The notes: generated by a model from the letters alone, not told the origin. Counted from the first letter of the stretch, positions 1 through 12,447 are shown. The stretch: DNA of 64,000 nt from Istiophorus platypterus (GCA_016859345.1 CM029120.1:4339001-4403000); one strand, 5' to 3'. Numbers and translations are program-made.

Positions 1-1000
1 GCTTTTATTTTGAAGCTGTTCTGGAAGACTGTGCACAGTAGCAGCCCCAAAGTGCAAGATGCTATAAGAAAAGGATGAGTTTCAATACTTTAAATGACAA
101 ATGGCATCATGTAATTTACCCCTTGACAACACTTCTATACAAGTACCTTGCCTCATCGCCCATTTAACCGACATTCTTACGGGGGCCCAAAGTTTTGAAG
201 GTCCACAGCGAGAAGGGAGATAGAGGTGAAGGGCTACAGTGGGGCTGCTCGTCTGCAGCTCAGGCGAGTGGCACATATTCTTTAAGCAAGGCTGTATTAA
301 TATCAGGGCTCAGGTGCTCTTGGTAGAGCGGCACAAGTAAAACTCCTGTCTGACATTTAAAAACACCGATTCACTGGTCAGTTTTTGGTCAACTTATGTC
401 TCTGTCTCTATTGTGAGCCAATCACAGCAAGGTTGATTTAAAATCCCTGCCTTTACTATGTTAAAGGTCAACTATGATCCTACTTTTACCTGGTTAATGG
501 TCCTTAAAATATAATGAAATGAATTAAAATGAAAACAAATCGAGTTAACATAATACATATGTTGATGGACTGATGATGGATAATAAGGTCTAATACTTTA
601 TTATTGACGGTTTTGTGCGTTTTCTATCATTTACTCTTTAACTGCTGCTATAGCATATACATTTTTTAGTATCATTTAATTGCGCTGTTTTTTTTCTTTA
701 ACTTACTCTTAGAGAACAATAAATGTTTGAACTGAAGATAAACGGAAAGAATGTCTCCTTAACACAAAGTCATCTTGACCTTTATAACCTGTTAAATATT
801 AGTTTTTTAAAAACATTTCACTGTTCCCCATTAGTGAAATATAGGCCACATATTTCAATATTCTGAATAATAATAACGTATTTTAATTTGAATCACAGAC
901 CACTGAACACAGTTTACCCAGCAGGAGACAGACCATACTTAGTGCTCATTAGCATCACTTTAAAAGCATTAAATCGGGGCTAAGAGGTGTAAGACTCAAC
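1..1000. other. Intergenic or intronic DNA, no confident gene
   Basis: AT-rich DNA with no recognisable protein. On the minus strand, AATAAA lies at the very left edge (plus-strand TTTATT near 3-8). An open stretch at about 190-290 on the minus strand is flanked by AG (after ATTAATACAG) and GT (GTAAGA), but its translation matches nothing I know. If the CpG island to the right drives a minus-strand gene, its transcript would cross this region; that is inference only. Confidence 0.4.
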
Positions 1001-1004
1001 CCAC

Positions 1005-1450
1005 CTTGCGGATCCCGAGGCGCAGGTTAGTCCGTCTGGTTCGGGCGCAGATCTCCGGCGGCCATCGACGGTTTCGTTCTCAGGAGAACGGAGTCCGCTT
1101 CCTCCGGGAAGCAGCCGGGAACCTCGGGCCGCAAAAGTCAGGTTTCCCTGCCCCACGGTTGACCACCCGAACCCGGGGCTCGAAACACAGAGACGCCGCG
1201 GGCGGGCGGGTGCCTGTCGGCGGGCGGACGGCGGCCGGACGCGCCGCGGACGGAGCCGCCTCCATCTTCACGCCGCCTTCGATAAGACCGTTGACATCCG
1301 GGAACCGCCGCCATGGCAACGCACGGGCTTTTCCCGCGCTCCCCCGAGCCGGCCGCCTTCCGGGACGACGGCCGTGACGTCACCCGCCCCGCCCCATCAT
1401 GGCCGCCGCTCCGCTCAGGTAGGAACCGCCCGGAGCCGAACTCGCCACAT
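1005..1450. promoter_or_regulatory. CpG-rich promoter-like island
   Basis: The GC and CpG content rises sharply compared with both flanks. It holds a perfect palindromic cAMP-response element TGACGTCA at 1375-1382, several ATGGCGGC/GCCGCCAT motifs of the YY1 type (near 1307-1316 and 1397-1405), and GC boxes. On the plus strand, an ATG at 1399 reads seven codons (MAAAPLR-type) to a good donor CAG|GTAGGA at 1418/1419. On the minus strand a good donor AAG|GTGGGT sits at about 1005. This suggests a housekeeping, possibly bidirectional, promoter. I could not find the second exon of either transcript, so the gene is unknown. Confidence 0.55.
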
Positions 1451-2560
1451 GGCCGATTTCCACTCGCTTCTTCTTCCAGCGCAGCAGGAAAATTATCAGG
1501 AGGTTTTCGTCGCGCAATTGTGAGAAATGTCTCGGTTAACAAAACCAGCAATTTCACTGATAGTTATTGCGAATTGCAACAAAAGAAAAAAAAGATGAGG
1601 TACACTTAAAATGAGTTAGATACAAGATTAGATGAATATGAATGTAGTTTGATTCAATATCAGTTTTACAAAATAAAGGACGGTTAAGATGGTGGCAGAA
1701 TATTGAACAGTCTGTCCGCGGGGAGTCTCGCCAACGACTTAAAATCGGCTCATTCACGGCTCGCGTTCGCCGCTCCAGTAAACTGACTTTAATTCATTTT
1801 GGCCGAAGAGATGATCATTACAGCGGCGACCCCGTCGGAAGCGGCTGATGGTACGAGACTGTCGTTCTACCGGCCCGTGTCGACTCTGAGTGACATAGGC
1901 ACAGCAGCGACGCGTTAGATAGTCAGTAGTGGCACCTGCCAGTAAAGACTAGACAAGACTAGAGCGACCAATCTTATGTTGTTGTACCATAGGCAGCACA
2001 CGGCGGCTTACCTCTAGCCCCCTCTAGTGGCATGTACCACTGAGAACTGGCGTGTGAAACCCGCCAGAAACACGAGAGCGACGGTGGAATTTATGTAAAA
2101 CAGGACTTAACGCGGGACCATCATGTCTTTTCCCGACGTTGAGATCATACAGGAACGTTATGGAAACGTTACCAGGTGCGACCTAACTTCTCTGCAACCA
2201 TGACATTTGTGAATAAAAGAAATTTAGATGGTTCTTTAGAAGTAAACCAAAAATGTACAGGTGCCATCACATTTATATTATGAGGTGCTTATCCTAGAGG
2301 GTCATTAAAATAATTCCTCAATCTTTCTTTTTTCAAACAGTTGAATTATTGCCTGACAGTCTACAGGAGACAGCTGGAAGTTTTACCAAACCAGAAAATG
2401 CATTCCTCAAATTGTCAACCACAGATGCTTCCATCTATAATAATAAGAGAAAAAAATATTTTCAGATGTTTTGTTTTGTTTTTTTGTGGGTTTCTTTAAC
2501 AAAACAATATGTTATTTATATCAAATGATTCTAGAGGAATGAGGGGAAAAGTTTTTTTTC
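1451..2560. other. Flank of CpG island, possible unidentified plus-strand transcript
   Basis: No recognisable protein. Two features hint at transcription to the right: a short ATG-started frame at 2123-2203 (26 codons) and a strong pyrimidine-rich acceptor ending at 2340 (TTTCTTTTTTCAAACAG). One frame after this acceptor stays open for about 60 codons but contains no good donor and resembles nothing known. This may be a 5' or 3' untranslated exon, a long non-coding RNA, or chance. Confidence 0.2.
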
Positions 2561-3789
2561 TTAAACTGCGATATGGGACTTCCCTCTGGTAGTGAGGTAT
2601 ACATACACAATCCCAGTGTTTAATATGAGCAAACGGAGGCAAATCTGTGGCACATCAATAGGGAGGGTGGGGGGTGAAATTCATTGCTGCGGCCCAGCTT
2701 GCTGATTGAACCTGATTAGACTGGTGAGTTTTAAATGACTTGTGGATTATCCACATAATGAAAGAAAAATATGACAAAAGTTTGCCCTGAAATATTAATC
2801 AAAAGTGTAATTTTGTTGTTTTTTTTTAAATGTCTGGAGATAATTAGAGCATTTAACACTATAAGAAAAATATTAGCTTTCACTTTGGAAATAAAGAGCA
2901 AGGAAAACCAGCAACCGTTTCTCTTCTGATAAAATTTGTACTTTGAAAATAAAAAAAAGTTCAAATGCATTTAAGAAACAATATGCAAGTGGGCCGAATG
3001 AACCCAAATTTGAACAGAGGGCAACAACAAATGAAGAAGAAACAGCATAGGTGACCTTGTAAACAGTGAAAAACATTTTAAATGGGGATTTTGCTCATTA
3101 CTGTCAATATCCAGGGACATTAAAAATAGTCATTAATATCACCCAACGTGCCCGTGAGCTGAAAGAGCTGGAGCTCATGGGAAATTATGTTTAGTGTGGC
3201 GGTCACCTGACGACTTTCTGCCTTTGTGAGCGAGTCGGCAAACAGAAAGCTCTTGGTTTTTTTGAAAAGACATCAGACTTTGGGCAGGTACAGCTTTGAA
3301 ACCAGCCGTAATGAGCTGTGACAGTTGGAAAGCTTTGGACAGAAATTTTCTCTCTCCAGCGCCGAGAGTAAAGAGCAATGAGCTATTAAATATTACTGTC
3401 TAGACTAGCCAGGAGAAGGTAATTTGGGGTTGATGGATACCACCTCCGTTGTTTGCAGAAATTATAAATCTATCCCCATTGTTAGGGGGGAAAAAAATGT
3501 AAGGATCTCACGAGGAAAAACAATGGCTTACCTGACCATCATTCCTGCATTGTCAGTTTGGTTTTTGTGACTGAATTGGCTCAGGAAAATCCGTCTCATT
3601 CCACAAGGATCCTTAGGGTACTATTGGTGGTGCAGAACTCATGGGGGGGCTATCGCATTATATCAGGAGGATGGGCACCAAACAGACAAACAAAGCAGTC
3701 AAATTAGAACTAGGTACTGATTTAGGGTTATTTCAGTTATACATGTGTGTTTTTCAACAAATTAGGGCCAGATTATTACAGGTAAGGGT
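2561..3789. other. Gene-free DNA, no feature identified
   Basis: AT-rich non-coding DNA. Only short chance reading frames are present, and no splice-flanked coding exon was found on either strand. Some blocks (for example 3170-3400) are less repetitive and more even in composition, as regulatory DNA often is, but nothing definite can be said. Confidence 0.4.
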
Positions 3790-4400
3790 CACACGGGGGC
3801 TCTGTGATGGCAAAAACCAGATCCAGAGCGAAAGGGACGGTTCATGACGAGATGGCATTAAAAAATCCCGACCCTGGGTCACCCTCCTCTCCACGCACAC
3901 CTAAACTGATAGGAGGACACCTCAGAGTTGGCGCAATTGGGACAAGACGGGGACAAAAGTCAAAGAAAGGGGATCAGACGGCAAAAAAACCCCAAAACAT
4001 TTTGATCTGGCGGCTTCGTACTCCTGATTCAAACCTCAGCTCCCCTCGGACCAAAACTGATGGAAGGAGGACGCATGTGAAACCCAAAACCAGATTCAGG
4101 AGTAAAAGTGATGGATGTGGACACGGTGGGGTTAAAAACCATTAAACGAGGAATGGATTGGGATAAGTAGTATTTGGACTGAGAAGGAGGGGAAAACTCT
4201 GCAAAACCCCGTCACCCGTGTTGTAAAACCCCAAAACAGGAATTCAGGAGTGAAAGGGATGGATTGGGAATAGATGTCAAAAAACTGGGTTGGGGATGGA
4301 AATGAATAAAAAAAGGACCTGATGGGAGGAGAAAAAAATGTTTCAATCCCAAGTCAAACTCTGCTCCCCATCGGACCCAAACTGACCTCTGAGGTCCAAT
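3790..4400. repeat. Degenerate internally repetitive block
   Basis: Related phrases recur at irregular intervals. AAAACCAGAT followed by TCAGGAG and AAAGTGATGG or AAAGGGATGG is seen near 3812, 4088 and 4233. CTC(C)CC(C)ATCGGACC(C)AAACTGA-type phrases are seen near 4040 and 4360. This indicates an old, decayed minisatellite or repeated module rather than a gene. A 113-codon plus-strand frame inside it is rich in K, R, P and T and looks like translated repeat. Confidence 0.5.
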
Positions 4401-4909
4401 CTGAGGTTATCAAAAGTCATTTATGAATATTTTTAGTGGAAATTTCAAAACTGGCTGCTGCTGCTGTTGTTTTTTTGCTCGAGCCTTGAAATAGAAACAA
4501 GCAGGAGCAAAATCTGGCGATGTTTTGGACAAACACTGAACAGGGGACCTCTGGCGAGTATGACTACAAGAGATCTTTAGTGGGATCAAAACGGTCCAAT
4601 TACCATGTGTTCTGTTGAAGATGTGGCCAATAATTCCTCATTAAATAACATTTATTTGTGCTTCGGAGGGTACACAAACACATACTGCGCCCAGGTGTTT
4701 TTTTCTTTTCTTTTTTGTATTTGTTGACTAATAGCGGTGTGGAAATTAAAAGAATATAAAGGAGGCTCCAGAGACTCTCCCCGGGTTGAAATTATGGGCT
4801 CCATAACTCCTGGATACACCCCTGCATCCATTCACCTTGTTGATTTGGAATAAATTGCGTACTGAATCATAAAGGGCCTGGACTCCGGCCCGGCTCCGGC
4901 TGGCGCTGG
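4401..4909. other. Gene-free DNA between repeats
   Basis: Non-coding sequence of mixed composition with no exon or named repeat. It ends in a poly-A tract (4910-4921) that borders the tandem duplication. Confidence 0.4.
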
Positions 4910-4921
4910 AAAAAAAAAAAA

Positions 4922-6852
4922 GGCATCAGTCAAAAATGTAACCTGTGATGTGTTCGAATAAGGTCGAGGCCGTTTCCAAAGATATTTCCAAAGCAATTAC
5001 TGTTACATGGGTGATAAAAAAGAAGGGGAAAAAATGCAACAGCCTTAGCCACATACACACAGGCAATTATTAATTACAAATGAATGGGGTATCTGCTGAG
5101 TATTAGAAAAAATGTTCTAATACTTCCCCAGCTCTCAACCTCTACACATGTAGAGCGTTGCTCAAATGATAATTTTAGGTCACACTTGGAGCCTGGTCAG
5201 AGCTCCGCTCTCCTCAAATGTGTGCGGTCACTGGGCGGGATCATACGAGACAGCTGTCATCCGACACATCGGAGGCTCTCGCTGTGAGGGGTAATGGCCG
5301 GTAAGGAGGAAAATTGGACATGCTCGCTTTTAGAGTGGATTCAACCTGCCCACACTGACGCAACCGACACGAGGGGGGGGGCTCCTGGGTGACTGCCGCT
5401 TAGCGAGAGATGACATGACAAGCACATAGTGCTTTCCGCCGCACATCCCCGGCGTAATGAGTGACCCACTTTCCCCTCTCTAATTGCGATTCCCCTTTTT
5501 AAAACTGCATTATCATTCACAGAGGAGGAGGACCCGGCATGCAGCTGCAGTCTGCGGCGGATCACACACAAATACGAGGAGGATCTGTCGCCGAGTGCTT
5601 TTACTACGTCAGCGACCGAAACGCACACGTGCGCAGCGCCCTCCGCCATGTTCCACCCCGCGGGCTTCATACACCGTGCTTACATTTTGGCGTTCCTGCA
5701 GCTGTGTTCAAATAAACGCGGCCAGATCCTGTGAGTAAAATGACCCGAGAGGGGCCCAAGAGGGGCCCGTGAAGGCAAAGTCAGGCTCGCTCCCTCTCCG
5801 GAAATGAGACCATCCAAATCCACGGCGCCAAACCAGCAGCGCGTCCGGGTGCATCCTGTAAAACTGTTTGCTGGGAGGTAAAAAAAAAAAAAAAGGCATC
5901 AGTCAAAAATGTAACCTGTGATGTGTTCGAATAAGGTCGAGGCCGTTTCCAAAGATATTTCCAAAGCAATTACTGTTACATGGGTGATAAAAAAGAAGGG
6001 GAAAAAATGCAACAGCCTTAGCCACATACACACAGGCAATTATTAATTACAAATGAATGGGGTATCTGCTGAGTATTAGAAAAAATGTTCTAATACTTCC
6101 CCAGCTCTCAACCTCTACACATGTAGAGCGTTGCTCAAATGATAATTTTAGGTCACACTTGGAGCCTGGTCAGAGCTCCGCTCTCCTCAAATGTGTGCGG
6201 TCACTGGGCGGGATCATACGAGACAGCTGTCATCCGACACATCGGAGGCTCTCGCTGTGAGGGGTAATGGCCGGTAAGGAGGAAAATTGGACATGCTCGC
6301 TTTTAGAGTGGATTCAACCTGCCCACACTGACGCAACCGACACGAGGGGGGGGGCTCCTGGGTGACTGCCGCTTAGCGAGAGATGACATGACAAGCACAT
6401 AGTGCTTTCCGCCGCACATCCCCGGCGTAATGAGTGACCCACTTTCCCCTCTCTAATTGCGATTCCCCTTTTTAAAACTGCATTATCATTCACAGAGGAG
6501 GAGGACCCGGCATGCAGCTGCAGTCTGCGGCGGATCACACACAAATACGAGGAGGATCTGTCGCCGAGTGCTTTTACTACGTCAGCGACCGAAACGCACA
6601 CGTGCGCAGCGCCCTCCGCCATGTTCCACCCCGCGGGCTTCATACACCGTGCTTACATTTTGGCGTTCCTGCAGCTGTGTTCAAATAAACGCGGCCAGAT
6701 CCTGTGAGTAAAATGACCCGAGAGGGGCCCAAGAGGGGCCCGTGAAGGCAAAGTCAGGCTCGCTCCCTCTCCGGAAATGAGACCATCCAAATCCACGGCG
6801 CCAAACCAGCAGCGCGTCCGGGTGCATCCTGTAAAACTGTTTGCTGGGAGGT
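4922..6852. repeat. Exact tandem duplication, 2 x 958 bp, period 973
   Basis: Copy 1 is 4922-5879 and copy 2 is 5895-6852. I compared the text of both copies and found no difference; the chance reading frames in three registers are also identical. The units are separated and bordered by poly-A runs of 12 (4910-4921), 15 (5880-5894) and 18 (6853-6870). The unit itself is non-coding; its right half is fairly GC-rich, with CpGs and a CACGTG-like ACACGTGCGC motif. Identity this complete means either a very recent duplication between A-tracts or a false duplication in assembly. Confidence 0.95.
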
Positions 6853-6870
6853 AAAAAAAAAAAAAAAAAA

Positions 6871-7500
6871 TCAACAATATCAACAAGAAGTTTAAAAAAA
6901 CCCAACAGTCTTAATCTGAGACAAGCACCACAACACTCGCGTTTACAGTGTGAGCCGTGATGCTGACAATGTTAAATATATCCACATATGTTCCATTTTG
7001 ATGCTGATTCAAACTAAGGGTGGATCTGCTGCCTGGATTTCCAATATTTAAAACCGCCAGTGATTTTCTTTTTTCTTCCATCAGTCCTGCTCAGGTCATA
7101 TATCTACTAATGACCAAACTCCGGGTAGAGATCCAGACCTTGAATTATGCCACACCGCCGTGTGTTTTTCATTGAAATATACTGGAATTTACTGAGAAAA
7201 GGTGTGTGAACACAGGAAAGATGTTATTACCAGGTATTTGGGGAATACGTCTAATTTGAAAAGGCCTCCTGGACATCCTGTAATTTATGTGAGCGAATGC
7301 TGCATGCTTTCTCCTGGGTCCCAGCTGCAGAAGTGGGTGTATCAACCAATTGCTAAGTGGCTGGCAGAGATGAAAATAAATAAATAAATAAATAAAAACT
7401 CACACACTTCCTGTTTTCCTGCCGGGCCTTCATCCACATGGGGATTCTCCACGAATGAATAATACATCTTCTCCATTTAATTTGGAAAGCAGCGGTAATG
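6871..7500. other. Gene-free DNA right of duplication
   Basis: No gene found. A short (TAAA)n run lies at about 7375-7395. Confidence 0.4.
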
Positions 7501-7509
7501 AAGCACTTT

Positions 7510-7566
7510 TGAAGCGCAGTACCCCCCCCCCCCCCCCCCACAAACACACACACACACACACACACT
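7510..7566. repeat. Poly-C tract followed by (CA)n microsatellite
   Basis: About 18 C residues are followed by CAAA and roughly ten CA units. The homopolymer is likely length-variable and error-prone in sequencing. Confidence 0.9.
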
Positions 7567-7599
7567 CTGGGCTCTCACATGTCATAAGCGCTGTGTGCG

Positions 7600-9420
7600 G
7601 TTGGATCCGAAGTCGCTAATGGACTGCGGAAAAACTGGTGTGGGGGGCAAAAAAAAAAAATCTTCAGACATGCATAATGTTCATATTTTAATGGGCTGCA
7701 AATTGGTTGATTTACTCGCACAAATCCACTCTTGAGTGGCAGCAGCCTGGAGATCAGAAAACCGATCTCATGTTGTAAAGATCGCAGGAATTAATGCAAG
7801 AAACGGAGGGGAGGAGTTTTTCGGGGAGACGCCGCCCTAATCAGGACTGAAAAGCTTCTGATTGGTGGTTCAACAGGAACAACTCAGATGGAAATTTCTG
7901 GTAATTTCCAGCGTGATGTAAGGTATCAAACTGTTCTGGAGTGTTCTTTAAACATACCACTGGTGGCATTTTTACTTTTTAATTAAATTTTTTAACACTG
8001 ACTTTTATCTCCACCAGCTCTGTAGAGATTTCTTGCCGGTTTTGGCTCAATGCATTGGTTCAATAGCACATCTAGCAGAAGGTTCAGTCATTAACAGCTT
8101 TGATAAATTGCCTGTACATCATCTTCCTGGGACTAAAGAGCAGAGAGAACCGGTTAGAGACTGAAACATCTCAGGCCCGGTTCCAGACCCTGAATCACGG
8201 TCCATGTCTCCAATTTGTCCCGGTGATTCGAATCGATCGGGCTGCTGCGCTCTACGTCAGCCGTTTCTGACGGTCAAGAAGAAACAATTGACCAATCGGG
8301 GCTTTATGGGTCAAATGAAGAATGCCCACTTGGTTATATCGCTGAGCGACGGCGACGGGTTAAATGCCACAAGCCGGGGAGAGGCACGGACGTGGTCAAC
8401 ACCAGGGCACAGGTAGTTTAAGGTCAGCACTGCAGAAATAACAATCTATTCAATTAACATTAAAAAAAATAAGAGTAAGTGCTTCTATTCCTTTATTACA
8501 ATACTACAAAACATTTTCCTCTAAACTCATCTTAATTTGTATATTGATATCTTTCTATAATTATAATTACATATCTTTAACGCCATATTATTCTTGTTTG
8601 CCTATTGCCTAATCATGTGCTTATCGACATGGTTCTAATAGTTTTGGTTTTTTCTATTCCTTTCCCACGTCTAATTTTCCTTCAGTTCCCTTCATTCCAT
8701 CTCTTATTCGTTTAGGCTCCAGAAAAGAAAGACAGTCGCCTACAAGCTGATACTTTCAATAACACGGGGAGGAAAGAAGAATCAGTTTCCATAAACAGTA
8801 ACTCACCGTCAATTAGGAAAAACGCATTACCTGACAACTCCATGTTGTCTAATTATTCTTCCTTCATATGTTTTCGCGAGCTGCAAGATATTTATACAAC
8901 TTTTCAAATCAGCATGACGAGAAATATCCACAGCTTGATGCCACCGACTGAAGAACTCATCTGCTCTAAGGTAGTTCCTTCTGTGGTCATTGTTTACCAA
9001 AGTAACTTCGGTAAACTTTTTGTTGACACTCTGCTTTTTTCCGCCATACATAACTAGTGTTGTTATAGTTGGGTCATTTCCTATACAGGGATTTCTGAAA
9101 CTTGGACATATTACCAAGAGAAAAGTTTGAAGCCGCCATCCCAGCTTAAGCCCGCCTCAGACTCCTGCACAGTTTAGGAGTGATGCAAAACACTGACGTG
9201 AGGAAGCAGCGAGGGAGTTTTCCCCATGTTACCAGGGGTGGGGGCAGTGTACGACCCATTAAACCCTCAAGGCCTCGGTTGAAATACAGTGACACGCCAT
9301 CCCACTGTAATTTTAACCGTAAAGGAGTCAGCCATTGGTTGGATGTAAATTTATTGAGGAGGTCATAACATTTTACAGCTGGCGTCCGTGAAAAAAATAG
9401 AAGAAAAAAAAAAAAAGGAT
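7600..9420. other. Gene-free DNA, no feature identified
   Basis: No splice-flanked coding exon, tRNA or named repeat seen. Short frames on both strands are chance ones. Confidence 0.4.
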
Positions 9421-9580
9421 ATGATCACATTTGCTCAGAGCCGCCGAGATTACGATCCAGGATGATGTGTTTCGCCGCCGAACGAGCCATAACCCCTGCG
9501 CGATTATTTTTAATTACCGTTGAAAATTGCAATTAATGACCAATTGCGGGCAGTAAAGAAGCAGAAGGTTTCGCGCGTGT
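9421..9580. promoter_or_regulatory. Candidate enhancer-like block with homeodomain-type sites
   Basis: The block has several CpGs next to a dense cluster of ATTA/TAAT cores: TTTTTAATTACCG, GCAATTAATGACC and CCAATTG lie within about 50 bp. This composition is common in conserved developmental enhancers of fish. Whether it is conserved needs alignment with other species, so this is a candidate only. Confidence 0.35.
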
Positions 9581-10059
9581 TAAAAAAAAGTATGAGGATG
9601 TTTTACTGATGAGCTTGCGGCTGGAGATTGGATCTGTGTTGCAAGTTGACACTCACAGTATCTTTGAGTGGAAGTTTTTGAGAGTATGGGAGTAACCGTC
9701 TGTCTATCTTTGAGCAAAATAATGGTGTAAAACAATAAGACTGCCATCAGTGCGGCAGCAGATGGCATCCTGTTTGCTATATAATCCCCCCTGAGTCGCT
9801 CTCAGAGCATCATGAGCATGTGGCCTTTTCTTTTTTTTTTTTTTTTGCCAGTCTAGACTACTTTATCACTCGGCTTATTTACAGATCAACAAATCAATTT
9901 GTGTGGGGGAAATACCGTAAAAAAAGGAAGAAAAAACAGGGAAAACAATCAAATATATGAAAAATCCTGGCTTCCATTTATTTTCTGTGAAGTCGTTATT
10001 TAGTCACCCCCCCCCATAGATACAGAGCACCGTCGCCTTTTTCCATTGATAATGAGCAA

Positions 10060-10180
10060 CAGCAGCAAAACCTACAGAGGAATTGCTCTGCAGAAGGAGC
10101 TTAATTAAGGAATAATTGACTTATATTTTCAATTAATTGAGTTGTTTGAAGTGGTGGAATTGTCTCACGCTGACAAGCTC
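10060..10180. promoter_or_regulatory. Candidate enhancer-like block rich in TTAATTAA/CAATTAATTG
   Basis: The sequence contains TTAATTAA and CAATTAATTGAG, both typical paired-homeodomain-type sites, within 40 bp in otherwise unremarkable DNA. This is pattern-based only. Confidence 0.3.
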
Positions 10181-10404
10181 TGCTATCGGACGGCGGGGGC
10201 TCTCGCGTCGATTGGTTGAAATGTGAAAGTTTTGGTTGTTTTTTTTCCCCCCCAGCAGCTGGGGAGAAAAAAAAAAAAAACATGAAATAAATGGCTTGAA
10301 ATTGGAAATCTAACGCGATTTGAGATGCTAAGAGGGAACATCTCTCTTCTGATGCTTGATAGACTGGATGAGCCTGGGAGGGACAATGTGTTCCTCTCTC
10401 TGCA

Positions 10405-10450
10405 TGTGTGTACATTGTGTGTGTGTTTGTGTTTGTGTGTGTGTTTGTGC
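10405..10450. repeat. (GT)n microsatellite with TTTG interruptions
   Basis: An imperfect GT repeat broken by TTTG. Confidence 0.85.
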
Positions 10451-10499
10451 AAGAGAGGAGTTGTGGGGGTTTTTTTTTATGAATTCCAGGTATAATTTG

Positions 10500-10990
10500 C
10501 AGTATCATGGCAAAGAAACAACACGGAGAGATCATGATTATTACACCCAAGCCATTAATTCAAGCTTAGCATGTCAACGCCTACATGCTGCGCCTCGAAC
10601 GTATAATCTCCCTCCTACACAGGCGGCGAAGGATGCGGAAATTTACAGATCACACAGATCTGTTGTGACACCTCATATGAGTGGCGTTTAGCTGTTAGCG
10701 CCGAGCATTCCTCGACCTCCCCTCCAACAGAAATTCCACTCGGCTCTGGCCCGTGAGAAGAATATTTGAGATTCCAGGGATGTTCCGCAATGAATGGGAG
10801 TAGAAATGATGCCTAATGTATATGAATAGCAGGCCACGGCATTCAGGTATTTGGCGCCGCGTGCCCTGACAGGGGCTAAAGTGAATAAGTTGTCAACCCG
10901 CATTGAAATTCATATTGTATCCCCTGGCTGGAGCCGAGCCCATTTTCTCCACTGTGCTCTCGCCATGAGCCATACAATAGTCAGCGAGAC
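10500..10990. promoter_or_regulatory. Candidate conserved non-coding block
   Basis: About 490 bp of even-composition, non-repetitive sequence with ATTA-type cores (CATGATTATTACACC, GCCATTAATTC) and GC-richer segments, and no coding frame. It looks like the body of a vertebrate developmental enhancer. Conservation cannot be tested here. Confidence 0.35.
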
Positions 10991-12159
10991 ATCTAATGAG
11001 GCAGGAATAAAAAAAAATATTAAGAGGAAAATCCTTACGCTCAAGAGTTGGCTTATTCAGCGGTTGGTTTTTCTGAATTCATTGAGGGGGAAAAAAATCT
11101 TCTGCTGGAAGTTTTTTATTTTTTTTAAATTTTTTTATTTTTTTTAAAGGCCAGCGGGTGGGAGAGGACAAAACGTGGGGAGGAAGGAGAAGAATGAGGC
11201 GGGTGACTGAGATGGGCTGTGACAATGTCAGCTCCGGTCTGGTCAGCCCCGCACGGATGATGAGTGAATATGAGGGGGCCAGCTGGGAGTGGGGGTGGGG
11301 TTGGGGATGGGGTTGGAGGGGGTGAGGCCGACACACCATCGGAATCAGGAAGAGTTTGGAGGAGCTCCGGTTTACGGGGCCTGAGGTTTCGCTTGTTCGC
11401 GTCTCGGCAGCCTTCCCTCTTGACCCGGCATGCTGGCAGAGCAGCTACCTGGAGCCCACTGCCACATGCGCTTTGACCTTTGGGTCCCCTTGTAACACCC
11501 CCCCCCAACCCCGTGCCTCCAAACCCACCGCCCGAACGCGGCCACTAAAAAGAAAACAATCTGAAAAGTCGGTTAATCCCACAAGACTGTGATTGTTATG
11601 AGACTTTTACGTACTTCAGTTAATGGCCTTCAATTTATTTTTTCCCCCCTGCAAGTGCTATTGAAGCCTGAGAGTGTTCTGGGAGGGGGGGGGGTTCATT
11701 TCAACCGCACATTAAAGCAGCTGATTTCGCCTGATGAGCTTGTACTTCGTGCTAATCAGGGACTAATCACCTGCAGTGTTTTGGCTGGAAGAAGGAAAAA
11801 AAAAAAAGTTTCATGTTCTTGGGGCCTGAGCACCACTTAGTTCAGAACCTCGTCGCCACCTCAGTCCGTTTAACCTTTAACCTTTAACCCCCGGGGCGGC
11901 CTCTTTTTCTCAAAAGCAGAGACAGCTCGTTCCCTAGCATCCTTGCATTTTCCAGCACTTCTGTTTCCTTGTTTCAATTACACCGGGCAACTTTTTTTTT
12001 TCCCACCAACCCTTCCCGACTTCCTCTCTTTCTAATCCAATCGTGTTTATTTGTACACTGTGATGTGTAACATGCCGTTACTGTTAATCCTGCCCACAAA
12101 AACCGAGCCGTGCTGTAATGAAAAAATGCGGGTGGAACACAAACACATACATACAAACG

Positions 12160-12169
12160 CGCACACACA

Positions 12170-12217
<48 letters not shown>
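12160..12217. repeat. (CA)n microsatellite
   Basis: About 20 CA units, interrupted once by CTCTCT. Confidence 0.9.
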
Positions 12218-12220
<3 letters not shown>

Positions 12221-12407
12221 TGCAGGGTGGGGGAGTGGGGATAAAAATGTACACACAACATTACAGGAAAGAAAAAAATCTGCAGCACATACTGTAATTT
12301 TAATCTCCACTTGACATTAACTTGTGCATTTTTATCAAACAGCTGCTTGCAGGCAAAGATCAACCTCCTGTTCCTGTGCATCGCTAATTAGATGTAATTA
12401 CAAACTA

Positions 12408-12410
<3 letters not shown>

Positions 12411-12443
<33 letters not shown>
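12411..12443. repeat. (CA)n microsatellite
   Basis: An uninterrupted CA run of about 16 units. Confidence 0.9.

Positions 12444-12447
<4 letters not shown>

Noticed and set aside
1800..1920. Possible C/D snoRNA (TGATG and CTGA-like boxes)
   Set aside because: The boxes do not match the consensus and no terminal stem was found.
5341..6643. Repeated 109-codon minus-strand frames inside the tandem duplication
   Set aside because: They are identical only because the DNA is identical. No known domain, no splice or promoter context; an overlapping plus-strand frame is equally open.
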